64,000 bases of DNA, taken from positions 16,959,488 through 17,023,487 of the forward strand of contig CM039515.1 of NCBI GenBank assembly GCA_022432975.1, given 5' to 3'. Positions 23,741 through 35,425 of the stretch are shown here, piece by piece. Origin of the DNA: Begonia masoniana. Its lineage: Eukaryota > Streptophyta > Magnoliopsida > Cucurbitales > Begoniaceae. The position numbers and the translations under genes were made by a program. How positions within the stretch are numbered: position 1 is the stretch's first letter; the number at the start of each line of letters is the position of its first letter. Below the pieces are notes generated by a model. The model was given only the letters and a program-made list of their open reading frames with translations, was not told where the DNA came from and did no database searches.

Positions 23741-23897
23741 TATTGTATTTATTTTTAAAATTGTTTTTAATTTAATTAATTTAAGTTTTAATTAATTAAT
23801 TTAGGTTTTATTTAAATTGTTTTAAAAGTTAGAATTCAATTCCGATTGGGAAAAAAAAATAGTACGGAAATTGGGTACAGTGTTTAGGGTCGTGACA

Positions 23898-25832
23898 AGG
23901 TATCTTTGCCTTAATTCCACCAGTGGTCGTATTTATATTTCTCGACATGTCGTTTTTAATGAACATGTCTTTCCTTTCTTTAAAACCCCTTCGTCCACTG
24001 TTCTTAATGCAGATGTGCCCATTATTACTTCTCTACCACTATCACTCAACTCTCATACCTACCCCTCTTTCACTATTGAACCTTCCAACTCCTTTGTCAA
24101 TCAACATGTCTCCTCTTCTACTCTCATCTTCGTCTCTTCTTCCTCGTGCACTACAAACTCTTCTCCCTCGCATGACCACACAGAGAGATCTGTTGAATCA
24201 TTATCTGTGAATGACCATCCAATGGTTACGCGCTCCAAGTCTAGCATTTTCAAACCACGTGTGTTTCTTAGCATTGCAAATCACACATTCTGCGAACCCT
24301 CCTCTTACAAGGAAGCTTCCAATCATGTTCAGTGGCGTACATGATTGCAAACAGAGTTTGATGCACTTCAATCTCAAGGTATATGGTCCCTAGTTCTGAA
24401 ACCTAACAACTCTTGTATTATTGGATCAAAATGGGTATATCAGATAAATCTTTGCCCAGATGGATTAATTGATCGATTCAAAGCACGCCTCGTCGCAAAA
24501 AGATTTCAACAAACACCGGGTCTTGATTTTCATGAGACATTCAGCCCTGTTATCAAACTGACAACTATAAGACTTGTTCTTGGCATCGCAGTCTGTTGGA
24601 AGTGGACTATTAATCAGCTGGATGTTCAAAATGTCTTTCTTCATGGCGATCTGTTGGAAGATGTTTATATGCAACAACCTCAAGGTTTCGTTGATACCAC
24701 CCGCCCAGACTATGTATGCACTTCATCGCTCTTTATATGGACTGAAACAGTCTCCCCAAGCATGGTTTCTCAAGCTAAGTATGGCTCTTCTTAACTAGTT
24801 TTATGGGTTCTAAAGCAGATACATCTATGTTTATCTGTCATACATCCTCTGACATTATTGTGGTTTTAGTAGATGTGAATGATATTATCATAACAGGCTC
24901 ATCTTCAAACCTAATATCAGAATTGATCGAGCATCTGTCTCAACTGTTTACTATCAAGGATCTTGGTGTGTTACATTTTTTTTTCTGGGTATTGAAGTTC
25001 ATCAGCACACAAGCGGTCTGCATTTGAGTCAAACTAAATACATTCAAGATTTACTAACAAAAAGGGGAATGCTGGACTCTCAACCTCAATCCACTCCACT
25101 TGCTCTACTGCCACTCTCCATTCATGCAGGTACACCATTGTCAGATTTAACTAAATATTGAAGCATTCTTGGAGCTCTTCAGTACTGCACAATCACTATG
25201 CCGGACATCTTCTTTGATGTAAATAAAGTATGTCAATTCATGCATGCAACAACAGATCTTCATACGTAAGCTGTTAAGCGAGTTCTACGATATTTAAGGG
25301 GCACTACTCACTTGGGACTTTTCATTCAACACAACTCTGCCCATGATCTTTTTTGCAACACAGATGCTGACTGGGCATCGTGCCCTGATGATCGTCGTAG
25401 CACAAATGGTTATTGTGTATTTCTTGGCCACAATTTGATATCCTGGTCGTCATCAAAACAGCGGGATGTCTCCCGATCGAGTACAGAGTCAGAATATCGT
25501 GCCCTTACAAATGGAGCTGCCGAAATACTATGGATTCAGTCTTTACTGAAAGAGCTGCAACTCTCTCCATGTCTGTCTCCAATAATATACTCTGATAATA
25601 TCAATACTCTTAGCCTAGCCTCGAATTTGGTTCTCCATGCTTGGTCCAAGCACATGGAAATTGATTACGATTTTGTTCGCGAAAAAGTTGTTACCGACTG
25701 TTTGCGTCTTGCCTATGCACCATTTACAAATTAACTTGCTGACTGCTTAACTAAACCTTTGGTTGATGCACGCTTTCAGGAACTTAGGACCAAACTCACG
25801 GTTCTCCCTCGACCCATGTGTTTGCGGGGGGA
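23898..25832 (+). pseudogene. Copia pol: integrase end, reverse transcriptase and RNase H (broken)
   Basis: After the solo LTR the copia frame resumes. Reverse transcriptase runs from about 24345 to 25060: KWVYQI, RLVAKRF, FSPVIKLTTIR, NQLDVQNVFLHGDLLEDVYM, SLYGLKQSPQAWF. The catalytic YVDD box has become VDVND near 24869, and frameshifts occur near 24340, 24730 and 25025. RNase H lies at about 25330-25735 (DADWASCPDDRRSTNGYC, SSSTESEYRAL). A TAA at 25732-25734 interrupts the closing segment before ADCLTKPL. The element cannot be autonomous. Confidence 0.88.
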
Positions 25833-27500
25833 TGTTAAACCATGCCGACCCATGCGTTAGCATTAATTGCTCTCTCTGAATACCGACACATGCATTAGCA
25901 TTAATTGCTCTCTCTCTCTTTCATGTTCCTTGTGTTTTCTCATTTCTTGTCTTTTTCTGTATTACCTCAGGCTTATAAAAGCCACTCAACAACCTTCATT
26001 TAATATTATTGACTTAAATTATGTTTAAGTCTAACTATGTTTCTGATGATGTATTTTTTAATTAATGTAATTTGATTGAGATTATGTTGCTGAGAATAAT
26101 AAGCTGATTATTGTAATAAATATATGAGATTAATGAATAAATAAATAATTATTTTATTTGCATTTATCTGGAAATGCCCTTTGAAAAGTGTATTTTAGTT
26201 GTCTAATAAATCTGTTTGAGTGTTCAGAAAAACAGGGCTGAAATTGTTTTATATTTTGCATATCTTCCGATGGCAAAGCAAAAGTTTACATCTTCCGCCA
26301 GCTAAACGACGAAGGCTACATCTGCCACTCGCTAAACGACAAAGCAAAGTTTACATCTTCCGCCAGCTAAACGACAAGAACTACATCCACCGCTGGCGCT
26401 TTGAAGAAGACTTCTCCGCCAGCTAAACGACAAAGAATTACATCTACCATTGGGGTTTCAAAGTCTTCCAAAGATTACATCTGCCGATAGCTACACGACA
26501 ACGATTACATCCTCCAATAGCTAGACGAAAAAGTTCAAGTTCCACCGCTGAAATTTCTGAAGACATCCACCGCTAGCATTTCAAAGGAACATCCACTGGT
26601 GAACAGTGTCTCAGAATTACATCTATCGCTACCGATACCGGTTCAAGGTTTATAAAGTCACATCTATCGATACCGGTTCAAGCAATGTAAATATACATCC
26701 ACCTATGGCGGTTCAGCATTTTTAAAGTCGCATCTTCCGGTGTATAGTATCTTCCGCCAGAATTCAAATTTACCGCGAAGCGATAGCGAAAGTCGTCCAG
26801 AGCTTTAACTCCTGTCCACTAATGGCGAAGCACGAAAACAACTTCAGAACGCAACGGCTAGCTGTCTAAGTACGGATGCTTCTCCAACGGTAATATATTT
26901 TCATATCCAGAAAGAATCATTCAATGAAGAGAGCCGATTACAAACAGAGTATTTAAGGGAAAAAGAAGCTCGGGAGAAATAACTTTTGCGAAAATCATTA
27001 TTGAGCCCTAACGAGCAGACTTTTGTAAATCACTCTGTATTCTCTTCTACATCTCTCTGATTCTAAACTTGAGATTCAATCTCTGAGAGAATGTAGTTTG
27101 TGCTGAAAAACTACATACTTATAATTGTGTAAAAGGCAGTGGATTGTCGCCCGTGAAGAACAATCTGGTTTTGTAAAAGGCAGTAGATCGATGCCCGAAA
27201 AGTTCGATCTGGTTTTCTCGTGAGGAGAAGAAAAGAATCTTCAAGGGGGAGCCTTGAAGCGTGGACGTAGGCAAGTTTAGCCGAACCACGTTAAAAACTG
27301 TGGTGTCAATTTCTCTCTCTCTCCCCTTTATTGTTTAATTATTTACTGTTTTCTTATCAGTTGAACATAAGAGAGAAATTGATTAGATTAACAAATTAAG
27401 TTTAAAAAGTCTAATTCACCCCCTCTTAGACAAATACGATCCTACAAATATGAAATGAATAGAATACAAATTTCAATTCCTCTTCTTTTTCCTTCATACA
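25833..27500 (+). repeat. 3' LTR of the copia element (about 223 bp without its insertion)
   Basis: Starts TGTTAAACC directly after the polypurine tract and ends CTTCATACA. It contains a TATA-like GGCTTATAAAAG at about 25970 and repeated GCATTAGCATTAATTGCTCTCTCT. It is split by solo LTR F1 at 26007-27446. The matching 5' LTR was not found. Confidence 0.7.
26007..27446 (+). mobile_element. Solo LTR F1 (copia-like, 1.44 kb)
   Basis: A perfect 5-bp TSD, AATAT, flanks it (26002-26006 and 27447-27451). The start TATTGACTTAA corresponds to TGTTAACTTA in the sister copy F2, so its first TG has decayed. The end is CACCCCCTCTTAGACAAATA...CCTACA, typical of SIRE-like copia LTR ends (inference). Inside, 26270-26760 hold many spaced motifs of the type CATCTGCC and GCTAAACGACAAAG. 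It shares its 3' third closely with F2 (AAGGCAGTGGATTG, CGTGAGGAGAAG, GAGCGTGGACGTAGGCA). Confidence 0.85.
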
Positions 27501-27506
27501 AATCTA

Positions 27507-27919
27507 ACAAAAACCAAAACGAGTAGAAAATTAAGACTACCTTTGATCTAGACTTTGATACCTTTGCTCTTTGCGTTGGGAATTCTCTGAAATTGGATAG
27601 GGACGATGCCGACTTTGTATCCAGCAATTTTTAAGAACATTGGAATTAGATCAAAGTGCTTTTGATGCGCATTGCACCAATTTCCAGCATTTTCACCTCC
27701 ATCGCATAGAAGTTAAAACCCGAAAAGGAGATTGGTGCCTTGCCATTGATGTCGACATAAAACGTAGCATGTCTGCTATCCCAATTTTCACAATGAATGA
27801 CAAACAATAAGCTCATCTACACAATCGATGAACACAATGCCTCATTATAAGTCATTGAGTAAAAAGAGAGATTAAAAGGTAATTGGAGATTAAGCAAAGT
27901 AAGATAAGTGCTATTTATA
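27507..27919 (-). pseudogene. Alpha-expansin pseudogene (tandem copy with internal deletion)
   Basis: Matches the expansin gene at 29431-30570 in the same orientation. It retains part of exon 2 (27507-27700, equivalent to about 29664-29850), then jumps directly to intron and exon 1 sequence (27705-27855), so the GACGYG region and Cys-rich block are deleted. The initiator equivalent is near 27855 and a TATA-like TATTTATA complement remains at 27912-27919. The 3' coding end is replaced by the copia element. Upstream similarity continues (28290-28500 matches 30735-30990), showing a segmental tandem duplication. Confidence 0.85.
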
Positions 27920-29430
27920 GACTTACAATGGATCATTCACTTAATCAGTTGTTTATGCTTAGATAAATTGATATTTAATTTAAAATTTCTCTACTTATGA
28001 TTTAGTGTCATCATTGGGGGTTGGGCTTGAATTTTTTTTTTTCTGCCAAGATTAGGCCAGGGTCCATCTCGAGATATGCCCAGGTCTATTTATTGAGGGC
28101 AGACCGCCCCAGACTTTGTCCGATGGGCCGATTGGCATACCTTAGCCGGGGGAGACTCACAAGGATTCTAGTGAATTTTTGCTAGATAGAGTCCCATGGT
28201 GTCGTCCACCCCTGTCGAGTCTTACTTATGACTGCTAAAATATTTTATAAATATAAAAGAAAATTGAATTGCAAGGCTTATAGGTAGTATACACTTGTTA
28301 CTTCTAAATGTGTTACATTTTTGGACAAATCGGGTGTTAACAATATGGACTGTACGGAAATAGGGTCGCATTTGGGTACAAAGATGTACCGAATGTTTCT
28401 TGTCATGGATTATAGTACCAAACTAACTAAGCTGGCTCAGTTATGTACTAATGTTGTCACTCAATGATAAGTCTAAATAGTAACACGAGTCTTTTATGTT
28501 ATTTTAGAGGTCCGTTTAATTTAAATTCTGAATGAACAAAAACAATTTCAAACTTTTGAATTTGATGAACTTAAATCTTGAACTTCTTTTTGAATAAAAT
28601 GAAAATTAAACTTTGGACCGTGAACAAAATGAATCTCAAACCGATTTTTTTAGTTTTGACAGGTTTGGTCCATGTTCAGGTTCGATTTTGGTTTTAGATT
28701 TTTCAATTCGGACTCGATTTTGATTTGGTTTTAGTCGATCTAGGCTAGATTTAGGTGGGTTTTGGTCGATTTTATTTGATTTTGTAATTTTTAAAATTAA
28801 AGTTATATCGGTTCAACTTGGCTCTGATCGGAGCAAAATTGGATAGTTTAATTTACTCACAATGCAAAGTTTCAAGTTCACTTTGTTTTAAAAGAAAATT
28901 ATGGTTTAAATTGAATGAATTTCAAAATTTTAGATTCATTTTGTCGAAGAAAAAAAAAAAGGCAAATGGTTATCCAAGGAAAACTCTAAAACATACCATG
29001 AGAAAAAAAACTTAGCAATTATTTAGTCAATTCTATCATAAAGACCCAAGTTGGAGGGCTAATTAGTAATAAAAGATAAGAGTGGTGCGAGTTACACAAG
29101 AGTTGAGTGATCACATGCATAAGCATGCAATAAAATATTTAAGTCATAAAATGTATGGTAGCTCTAACATTCAATTATACAATTCATTAACTTTAGTCAC
29201 GTATATGTTAGAGTTCGAATCCAAATTTTATTTTGGCCTGACCCGAAAAGTCTGCGGTATGACATAATCATGGTAGAAGCAAAAGAATCGAACAATATGT
29301 TTGATCTCATCAAATGCCTATTTAATTTCACTAATCAAGCTCAATTACATCTTATTAATCCAATCACAATTATGATTGTTAATCCAAATCAAGAAATCAA
29401 TTCTAACTGTGTATGAATTAAAATTGTGAT
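27920..29430. other. Intergenic sequence between expansin copies
   Basis: 28290-28500 is the duplicated upstream region of the pseudogene. 28030-28230 holds a GC-richer block of unknown origin (GGGCAGACCGCCCCAGAC). 28640-28800 is a degenerate repeat of TCGATTTTGGTTTT-like words. No gene recognised. Confidence 0.55.
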
Positions 29431-30570
29431 CTAGAAATTGGTACTTGATTCATAGGTCTGGCCGTATTGCCAACTAGCCGGAGCGACATTGTCGCATTCC
29501 ACCGACCTCCCGTCGCTAGTAGTCACCCGGAACGACAAGCTCTGCCCTACCAATGGTGTGCCGTTGTCCCACTTGTCGCCCCAATTACGGTTCATCTGCA
29601 ACCAGTTGGTGTTGGATCCCTTGACTTTCACGTCAACAACGTCGCCGGCACCTCCGACGTTGAAAACCAAAACGAGCAGAAAATTAGGGTTTCCGTTGAT
29701 CTCGAATTTGATACCTCCGCTCTTCGCGCAGGGACTTTTCCGGAATTGGATCGGGACGATGCCGGCTTTGTATTCAGCGATCTTTAAGAACATCGGCTCA
29801 GTCAAATCAAAGTGTTTTTGCGGCGCGTTGCACCAATTTCCAGATGGATGGTCCGAGGGTGGGCAGTAATTGGTGGCTGTGACTTTGATGGAGCCGGATT
29901 TACAATATTGTGAGTCTACGCATTGTAACTCGTAGCATGCACCGCAAGTCTTTCCGTTGTTGAACAGAGCAGAGCTCAGTGCTGTTGTTTCTAGCCCATA
30001 GCCTTGTTTGAACAGATCGCCGTAACCACAAGCTCCCTCTGCATTTTGAAGCAATTAGTAAAATGAATTAGTTAAGCTCCTCTTGGGCTAGGTTTCGACC
30101 CATAAGTTTTGAAGCTCGTCTTGGGCTGGATTATCAATTATTTATTAATGCAAGTGATTTTTTATTTTAACTAATTTAATCCATCGACAAAAGAATGATG
30201 CGTCAAATTATATGATTACGGTGGAATTATTGTTTTGCTCTCTCAAATTTGATCTATCATGCATAGATTAATTAAAAATTATAGATCATTTAGACCAACA
30301 GTTCAACAGTTTATAACTGCAGCCTATATAATAATTTTCATAAAGCAAAATTTTCGCTTTTCTATCAAAAAATTAATTGAATTGATAACTTTGGAACTTA
30401 TATATCATTGCTTTCGTAGAAGTTAAAACCCAGAAATGAGACTCACCCATGGTGCCTTTGCCATTGATATCGCCATAGAACGTAGCATGTCCACTATCCC
30501 AATCGCATCGGACGACAAACAATAAGCTCATCAACACGATGCATGAACACAATGACTGATTAGAAGGCAT
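29431..30570 (-). CDS. EXPA: Alpha-expansin
   Basis: Secreted cell-wall-loosening protein; it disrupts non-covalent cellulose-xyloglucan contacts without hydrolysis. Two exons: 30570-30447 and 30038-29431, joined in phase (243 residues; typical family length about 250). Residues 1-22 are a hydrophobic signal peptide ([20 protein letters not shown]). The double-psi barrel domain has HATFYGD, ACGYGDL, the Cys-spaced CGACYELQC and the diagnostic HFDLTEP (His117-Asp119). The C-terminal CBM63 domain has [31 protein letters not shown] and WQYGQTY. It reads GTME-GACGYG where most alpha-expansins have GTMGGACGYG. Many EXPA genes have a second intron; this one lacks it. No disabling change was seen. 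A TATA box lies 69 bp upstream. A deleted tandem copy lies downstream. Confidence 0.94.
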
Positions 30571-30997
30571 TGCAGAGAGAAATAGAGATAGAATGATTAA
30601 AGGCTAAATGGTGATTAAGCAAAGCTAAATCAAGTGTTATTTATAATCCAATAATTTTGAAATTCTCTAATCATGACTTCTAAATATGTAAAGAATCAAA
30701 TGAACAAATTGAATAAAATCCAAATCCAATCTGTACATGGTATGCACATCTAAAAAGTGTTACATATTTGGAAAAATGTTAATTTTTTTTTTTTTTTTGA
30801 ACAAACATATGTTAACAATATGGAATGTACTGAAATGGGGTCTCTCCCAATTGAGTATTGGAAATCTACCGAATGTTTTTTTTTATGAATTAGAGTACAA
30901 AACCAACTAACCTTGTTCAGTCATGTAATAATGTTGTTATGCCACGATGATTACAAATAAGTCTTCCACGTTATTGTTGTAAACCGTAATTCTAGAA
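30571..30997. other. Expansin upstream region
   Basis: 5' UTR, promoter and upstream sequence of the expansin gene, with the part at 30735-30990 duplicated at 28290-28500. No other gene seen. Confidence 0.6.
30639..30646 (-). promoter_or_regulatory. TATA box of the expansin gene
   Basis: Reads TATAAATA on the minus strand, 69-76 bp upstream of the ATG; the same box is kept in the pseudogene at 27912-27919. Confidence 0.7.
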
Positions 30998-31247
30998 GCG
31001 GTAATAAGGGCTTTAGACTAAGAGATTTACTTTCATATGATTGTATCTTTGGAGATATAATGAGTTTCAAACGATCTTATGATTAAAAACCAACCACTTA
31101 ATGATTCGTCTATGTAAATTCGTATGCGGTAAATAGGGCTTTAGACTAAGAGATTTACTTCATATGATTGTATCTTTGGAGATATAATGAGTTCAAACGA
31201 TCTTATGATTAAAAACCAACCACTTAAATGGATTCGTCTATGTAATT
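30998..31247. repeat. 128-bp tandem duplication
   Basis: Units 30998-31125 and 31126-31247, starting GCGGTAA and sharing GGGCTTTAGACTAAGAGATT and GATTAAAAACCAACCACTTA. They differ by a few single-base indels, so the duplication is recent. It directly abuts the end of gypsy element C. Confidence 0.93.
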
Positions 31248-31435
31248 CTATTTGTAGCGACCCTTACCCGTACCCTTATTTCCCATATATTTTTTTTTCT
31301 TAAGTAAATCCTATAACATTAAAGCGGAAAGTTAAACCATTTAAATCTATTTATATAAAAACTATAAAAACAAATTATATTAAAACCATAAAACAATAAA
31401 ACAATTTAAGCATTGGGGGCAAAAACGTCAAGGCC

Positions 31436-31700
31436 ATGAAAACAAGAGGGGCGATCGATCGTCCCACTTTCAGGCGATCGATCACCCATATTAAAATGCA
31501 GAGGCGATTGATTGCCAGAAAATGGGCGATCGATCGCCCTTGGCGATCAATCACAGGCCGATTGATCGCTCTATTACAGGCGATCAATCGGCAGGCTCTC
31601 TGGAATTTCCAGAGAGCCGCCTCACTTCTGCCGATCGATCACCCCCCTCTGGCGATCGGTCGGCAGGCTCTCTGGATTCTGAAATCCAGAGAGCTGCTCC
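31436..31700. repeat. GATCGATC palindrome cluster in the LTR of element C
   Basis: At least six GCGATCGATCGCC-like words, plus two hairpins, GGCTCTCTGG-AATT-CCAGAGAGCC and GGCTCTCTGGATT-CTG-AAATCCAGAGAGC. The same hairpin-plus-palindrome architecture occurs in solo LTR A at 23570-23740 with GATTATTCGCC in place of GATCGATCGCC. Confidence 0.85.
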
Positions 31701-32149
31701 TCTTTCCTTCCTTTTCATTCATTCACTCTTTCCTTCTTTCTTCTCATGCTAATCCACTTTCCTTTCCACACATACACCCTAACAAACATTCAAAACATCC
31801 TAAACACTATCACATTTTCATTCAAAACATCCTACATTTATCCATTTCGTAATTCACAAAACCTACCTAAAACTTAGCCGAAAACGTAGTGAAAATTCAT
31901 AAAAACAAAATGCATGGATCCGTTTAAAACTAAACATTCCACCCTGTTTTAAATCACTAAGCAGTTTATAAAATAGTTTCCAAAACGTTTAAAAACATCA
32001 AAACATAAACCTATCAACTAATCAGATTCCCAAACATCCTAATATGTTCTACTATACAGTTTCTTCTACGATCTAACTATCGCGTCCCAAAATACCTTTA
32101 CATCATTCCCCACGAGTCAAAATACGCGTCGACTGCCCAGCACGCTACC

Positions 32150-33699
32150 TGTTAACTTATAGAGTGTTTAAGTCATAATATGTTTTTGATGATGTATTTA
32201 AAGGATAAATAATGTAATTTGATTATGTGTATTTAATGAGAATAATGAATATGAGGTTATTTGGAAATACCCTTGAAAAGGGTATTTTAGTTATCTAATA
32301 AATTGTATTGAGTATACATGGCTGAATAGTTAAACAGGGCTAAAATTAGTTGTTCCTTGTGCCGATCACAAGACGACAAAGAAATGAAAGCTTCTGCCGA
32401 TTGCTAAAAGACAGAAGAAGAAGTCGTTCAGTGCGTGCTTGTGCCGATGACGTGTCAAGATGCAATCTGCCGATAGCATTTGAAGCTACTCTTGCCGATG
32501 CTGTTCAAGGATTCTCATGCCGATAGTATTTACGGTTGTCTCTGCCGATGGAGTTCAAAGTTTACATCTGCCGATGGTGTTTGAGGATTCATATGCCGAT
32601 GGCATTTAAAGAAACTCGTGCCGATGGTGTTTAAAGATGTTCATGCCGATTGCTTTGTAGCTGCATCTGCCGATGTCGTTCAAGGTTTCTCATGCCGATC
32701 ACTAGACGACAAAACTCCAAGGACTCATCTGCCAATAGCTTACGAAGATTCAAATGCCGATGGCATTCAAAGACTCATCTGCCGATGGCCCTACAAGATT
32801 CAAATACCGATGAAGTTTTACACTCCAAATACCGATGGCATCCAAAGATTCTTATACCGATGACATATGAAGACTCTTTTGCCGATGGTATTCCTGCTGA
32901 TGACATATTAAGTCAGCTGCCGATTACATTTGAAGCCTCATATGCCGATGGCTCTACAAGTTGCATTTACCGATGACGTGGCATTATTTTACAAGCTGCA
33001 TCTGGTTATGATCTTCCGCCAGAATTTAAAGTTAGCCGCGAAGCTACAGTGATGTCGTTTTCAAGCATTAACTCCAGACCTTTAATGGCGACGACGAACA
33101 ACATTTTCAGATGCAACGGATAGCTGCTTCAGTACGGATGCTTCCCAACGGTAACATTTTTCTATTTGGAGTAAGAAGCATTCAATTCTATGAAGCAAGG
33201 ATATACAGAGTATATAAGCAGAAGAAAAGGCTCGTAGACTAACTTTTGTCAATTTGAATTCTGAGCCCTAGCTGCGAAAGTCATTCTTCACTCTGTATTT
33301 TTCACTACATCTCTAAACTCGAACTCGAGATTCAATTGTTGTAAGAGTGTAGTCTGTGCGTTATTTTTACAAACTCAAATCTCTCTAAGGCAGTGGATTG
33401 ACGCCCGTGAAAGTTCAATCCAGAATTGTAAAGGCAGTTGATCGGAGCCTGGAATCCCGATCTGTTTTCTCGTGAGGAGAAGGTTAAGGATCTTCAAGGG
33501 GTGAGCCTTGGAGCGTGGACGTAGGCAGCTTGGCCGAACCACGTAAAAAGCGTTGGTGTTCAATCTCTCTTACCCTCTCTGTCATTATTGTTATTAACTT
33601 AATTGCTGATAGAGTAAATTGAGAGAGTGATTAAATTGATCAATAAATTTAGTTTTAAAAGTCTAATTCACTCCCCTCTTAGACAATTCCGGTCCTACA
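32150..33699 (+). mobile_element. Solo LTR F2 (copia-like, 1.55 kb)
   Basis: Starts TGTTAACTTATAG, ends GGTCCTACA, and has a perfect 5-bp TSD, CTACC (32145-32149 and 33700-33704). Same family as F1. The last 350 bp include GGCAGTGGATTGACGCCCGT, GAGCGTGGACGTAGGCAG and the CTCCCCTCTTAGAC terminus. No internal domain or second LTR is present, so it is a solo LTR within the 3' LTR of element C. Confidence 0.92.
32355..32985 (+). repeat. TGCCGAT motif array in solo LTR F2
   Basis: About 20 copies of RTGCCGATGGC-like words (also TACCGATGG) spaced about 25-40 bp, separated by variable words such as TTCAAAGATTC. Two units have the longer form GCCGATCAC followed by AGACGACAAA (32361-32380 and 32694-32714). 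Confidence 0.88.
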
Positions 33700-35207
33700 C
33701 TACCATGGGCATTCTCCCTCAATCTGTACGATCATCTGGTAGAGGGAAATCCTCCTCACCTTGCTCTATGTCACCTACACCATAAAGACACCTATGAGAT
33801 AAAAATCTCAGCAAGCTCTACGTAAATGCTAATGCATGATCATGTATGCTCAATGCTATGAAAACCGTCCATGTCATTTCATATATCAGTACGTGTCAGT
33901 CTATGGTTATCGGAAACGCTCGACAGATAGATAGGACACGTCTAGCGGTTAGAGAGCCCACACCATCTGAAGGGAGTGAAACCCGCTTACCACGGAACGC
34001 CAGGTCTGAACCTCATCCCCGATAACCCCATGTCATGGTTGTTTACTATGATACTTTACTTGTCTTTACATGCATGTTCTTTTCATGAAATCCGTGCATA
34101 AATTCATTTTCATGACGTTTTTAAACCATGATGCATGAATAGTTCAATATAAACATACAAAATGAGCATACCATTAAAACACTACAAATACCATCAAAAC
34201 ACGACAAATATCATCAAACCGTCACAACACTCAACCTATAAAAACAACCGAACCTAAACTACCCAACCGAAACAATTAGACGAAACAATGACCAACTTTA
34301 ACAAGCAAAGCACCAAAGTATCCTCAACAACAAACTCCGGCTTATGGTGTAGGCCAATTGGCCATAGTAAGTGACGAGAACTTACCTGTCGTTTGTAACG
34401 TACCAAGCACCGCGTCTCGAGCCTTGTCACCTAGAACGTTTCACAATGTTCATTGTTAAAAACGAGTCTAAACAATCCGACTTCGAAAATGTAGCACCCG
34501 GTTCCATCGAATCAAAATTTAAATTATTATTAATGATGTACTTTTATAGAAGGGTTGAGGGAGTTATTGATTAGGTTAATAAATGACTAGGCAAGGGCAG
34601 AAAAGTAATTGGAAATTTAAAAAATGGATAATGTATTTAAGGTTAGTGATTTGAGGTTTAGTGCACGGTAGCCGCCACTAATTCCCTCATTTCTCTCTCG
34701 GCCTTCAGCTCTTCAACAGAAAACCTTCGGGCAATTTCTTTCTTACTCGATTCTCCTTCAACCTAGGTAAGCTCTCTTAGTTTGTCTGTGATTTTAGCAG
34801 TTAGATAGCTGAGGGAGTACAATGTGTGAAGTTTCGAGGAATACTGTGAGTGAGTTGAGTTCGGGTTTAGTGTTGAATCGGAAATGCACAATGAACTAAC
34901 CTTCCAAACTAGTTTCCCTAGATTCCTGAATAGATTAGAATGAGGCTTAGTAGAAATCTAATTGATATCCTTTCTATGACTTAGGTGAGCAAACTTCTGA
35001 AGTGGTTTGAAACCGAGCTTTTCCAGGAGAGCCAGGTAAGTAAAGTATTGCTTGCGCCTTCGGGCCTACATCACAAGACAGTAGGGTTTGTACGTGTTTG
35101 TGAACATTTATTTTCAGCATGATATGCATCATATTTTAAAGGTACACGAAAATGAATTTGAATGCATACTGGCATGGTAAGGATTGAACATAATGAAACA
35201 GCTAAAC

Positions 35208-35425
35208 GAATCAGCTTTACTGTTAAGGGAACTAATCCAACCCTTAATGAGACAGTGGATATTTATACTTTGGGAGAGTTGATCCAACTCCCAATTTCAC
35301 AGGGGGATCTGAACAGTGAATCAGCTTTACTGTTAAGGGAACTAATCCAACCCTTAATGAGACAGTGGATATTTATACTTTGGGAGAGTTGATCCAACTC
35401 CCAATTTCACAGGGGGATCTGAATA
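35208..35425. repeat. 110-bp tandem duplication in the B 5' LTR
   Basis: Units start at 35208 and 35318 with GAATCAGCTTTACTGTTAAG and end CAGGGGGATCTGAA. The same duplication sits in the 3' LTR at 42163 and 42273, so it predates this insertion. Confidence 0.95.

Larger units (their letters stand above)
21454..23897 (+). mobile_element. Solo LTR A (Ty3/gypsy type, 2.44 kb)
   Basis: Begins TGTAATACCCGG and ends GGGTCGTGACA (TG...CA). It is flanked by a 5-bp target duplication, ATGTA at 21449-21453 and AGGTA at 23898-23902, with one difference. Removing the LTR restores the copia reading frame at HHK-R-YLCLN. Its 5' 400 bp match the LTR start of element C (44621 downward) and its middle (22930-23130) matches C near 33700-34100, so A and C are one family. 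There are no internal coding domains, PBS or second LTR, so this is a recombined solo LTR. Confidence 0.88.
20270..27500 (+). mobile_element. 5'-truncated Ty1/copia retrotransposon carrying two nested LTR insertions
   Basis: Pol domains in copia order on the plus strand: protease remnant and pre-integrase region from about 20287 (GASHHFTPD-like), integrase core (about 20870-21210), then reverse transcriptase and RNase H. It ends with a polypurine tract GCGGGGGGA (25824-25832) and a 3' LTR. Gag, PBS and 5' LTR are missing. All coding pieces contain stops and frameshifts. The interruption at 21454-23897 is a gypsy-type solo LTR; that at 26007-27446 is a copia-like solo LTR. The flank after the LTR is expansin-pseudogene sequence, so the copia element landed in, or next to, that duplicated copy. 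Confidence 0.85.

Noticed and set aside
29040..29262. Possible SINE with AGTTCGAATCC B-box near 29210
   Set aside because: No matching A box at the right distance, no A tail and no target duplication were found.
31440..32960. CRISPR-like appearance of spaced short repeats (GCGATCGATCG and TGCCGAT words)
   Set aside because: Repeats are degenerate, spacing is irregular, they lie inside LTRs with TSDs, and the window is plant nuclear DNA without any Cas gene.
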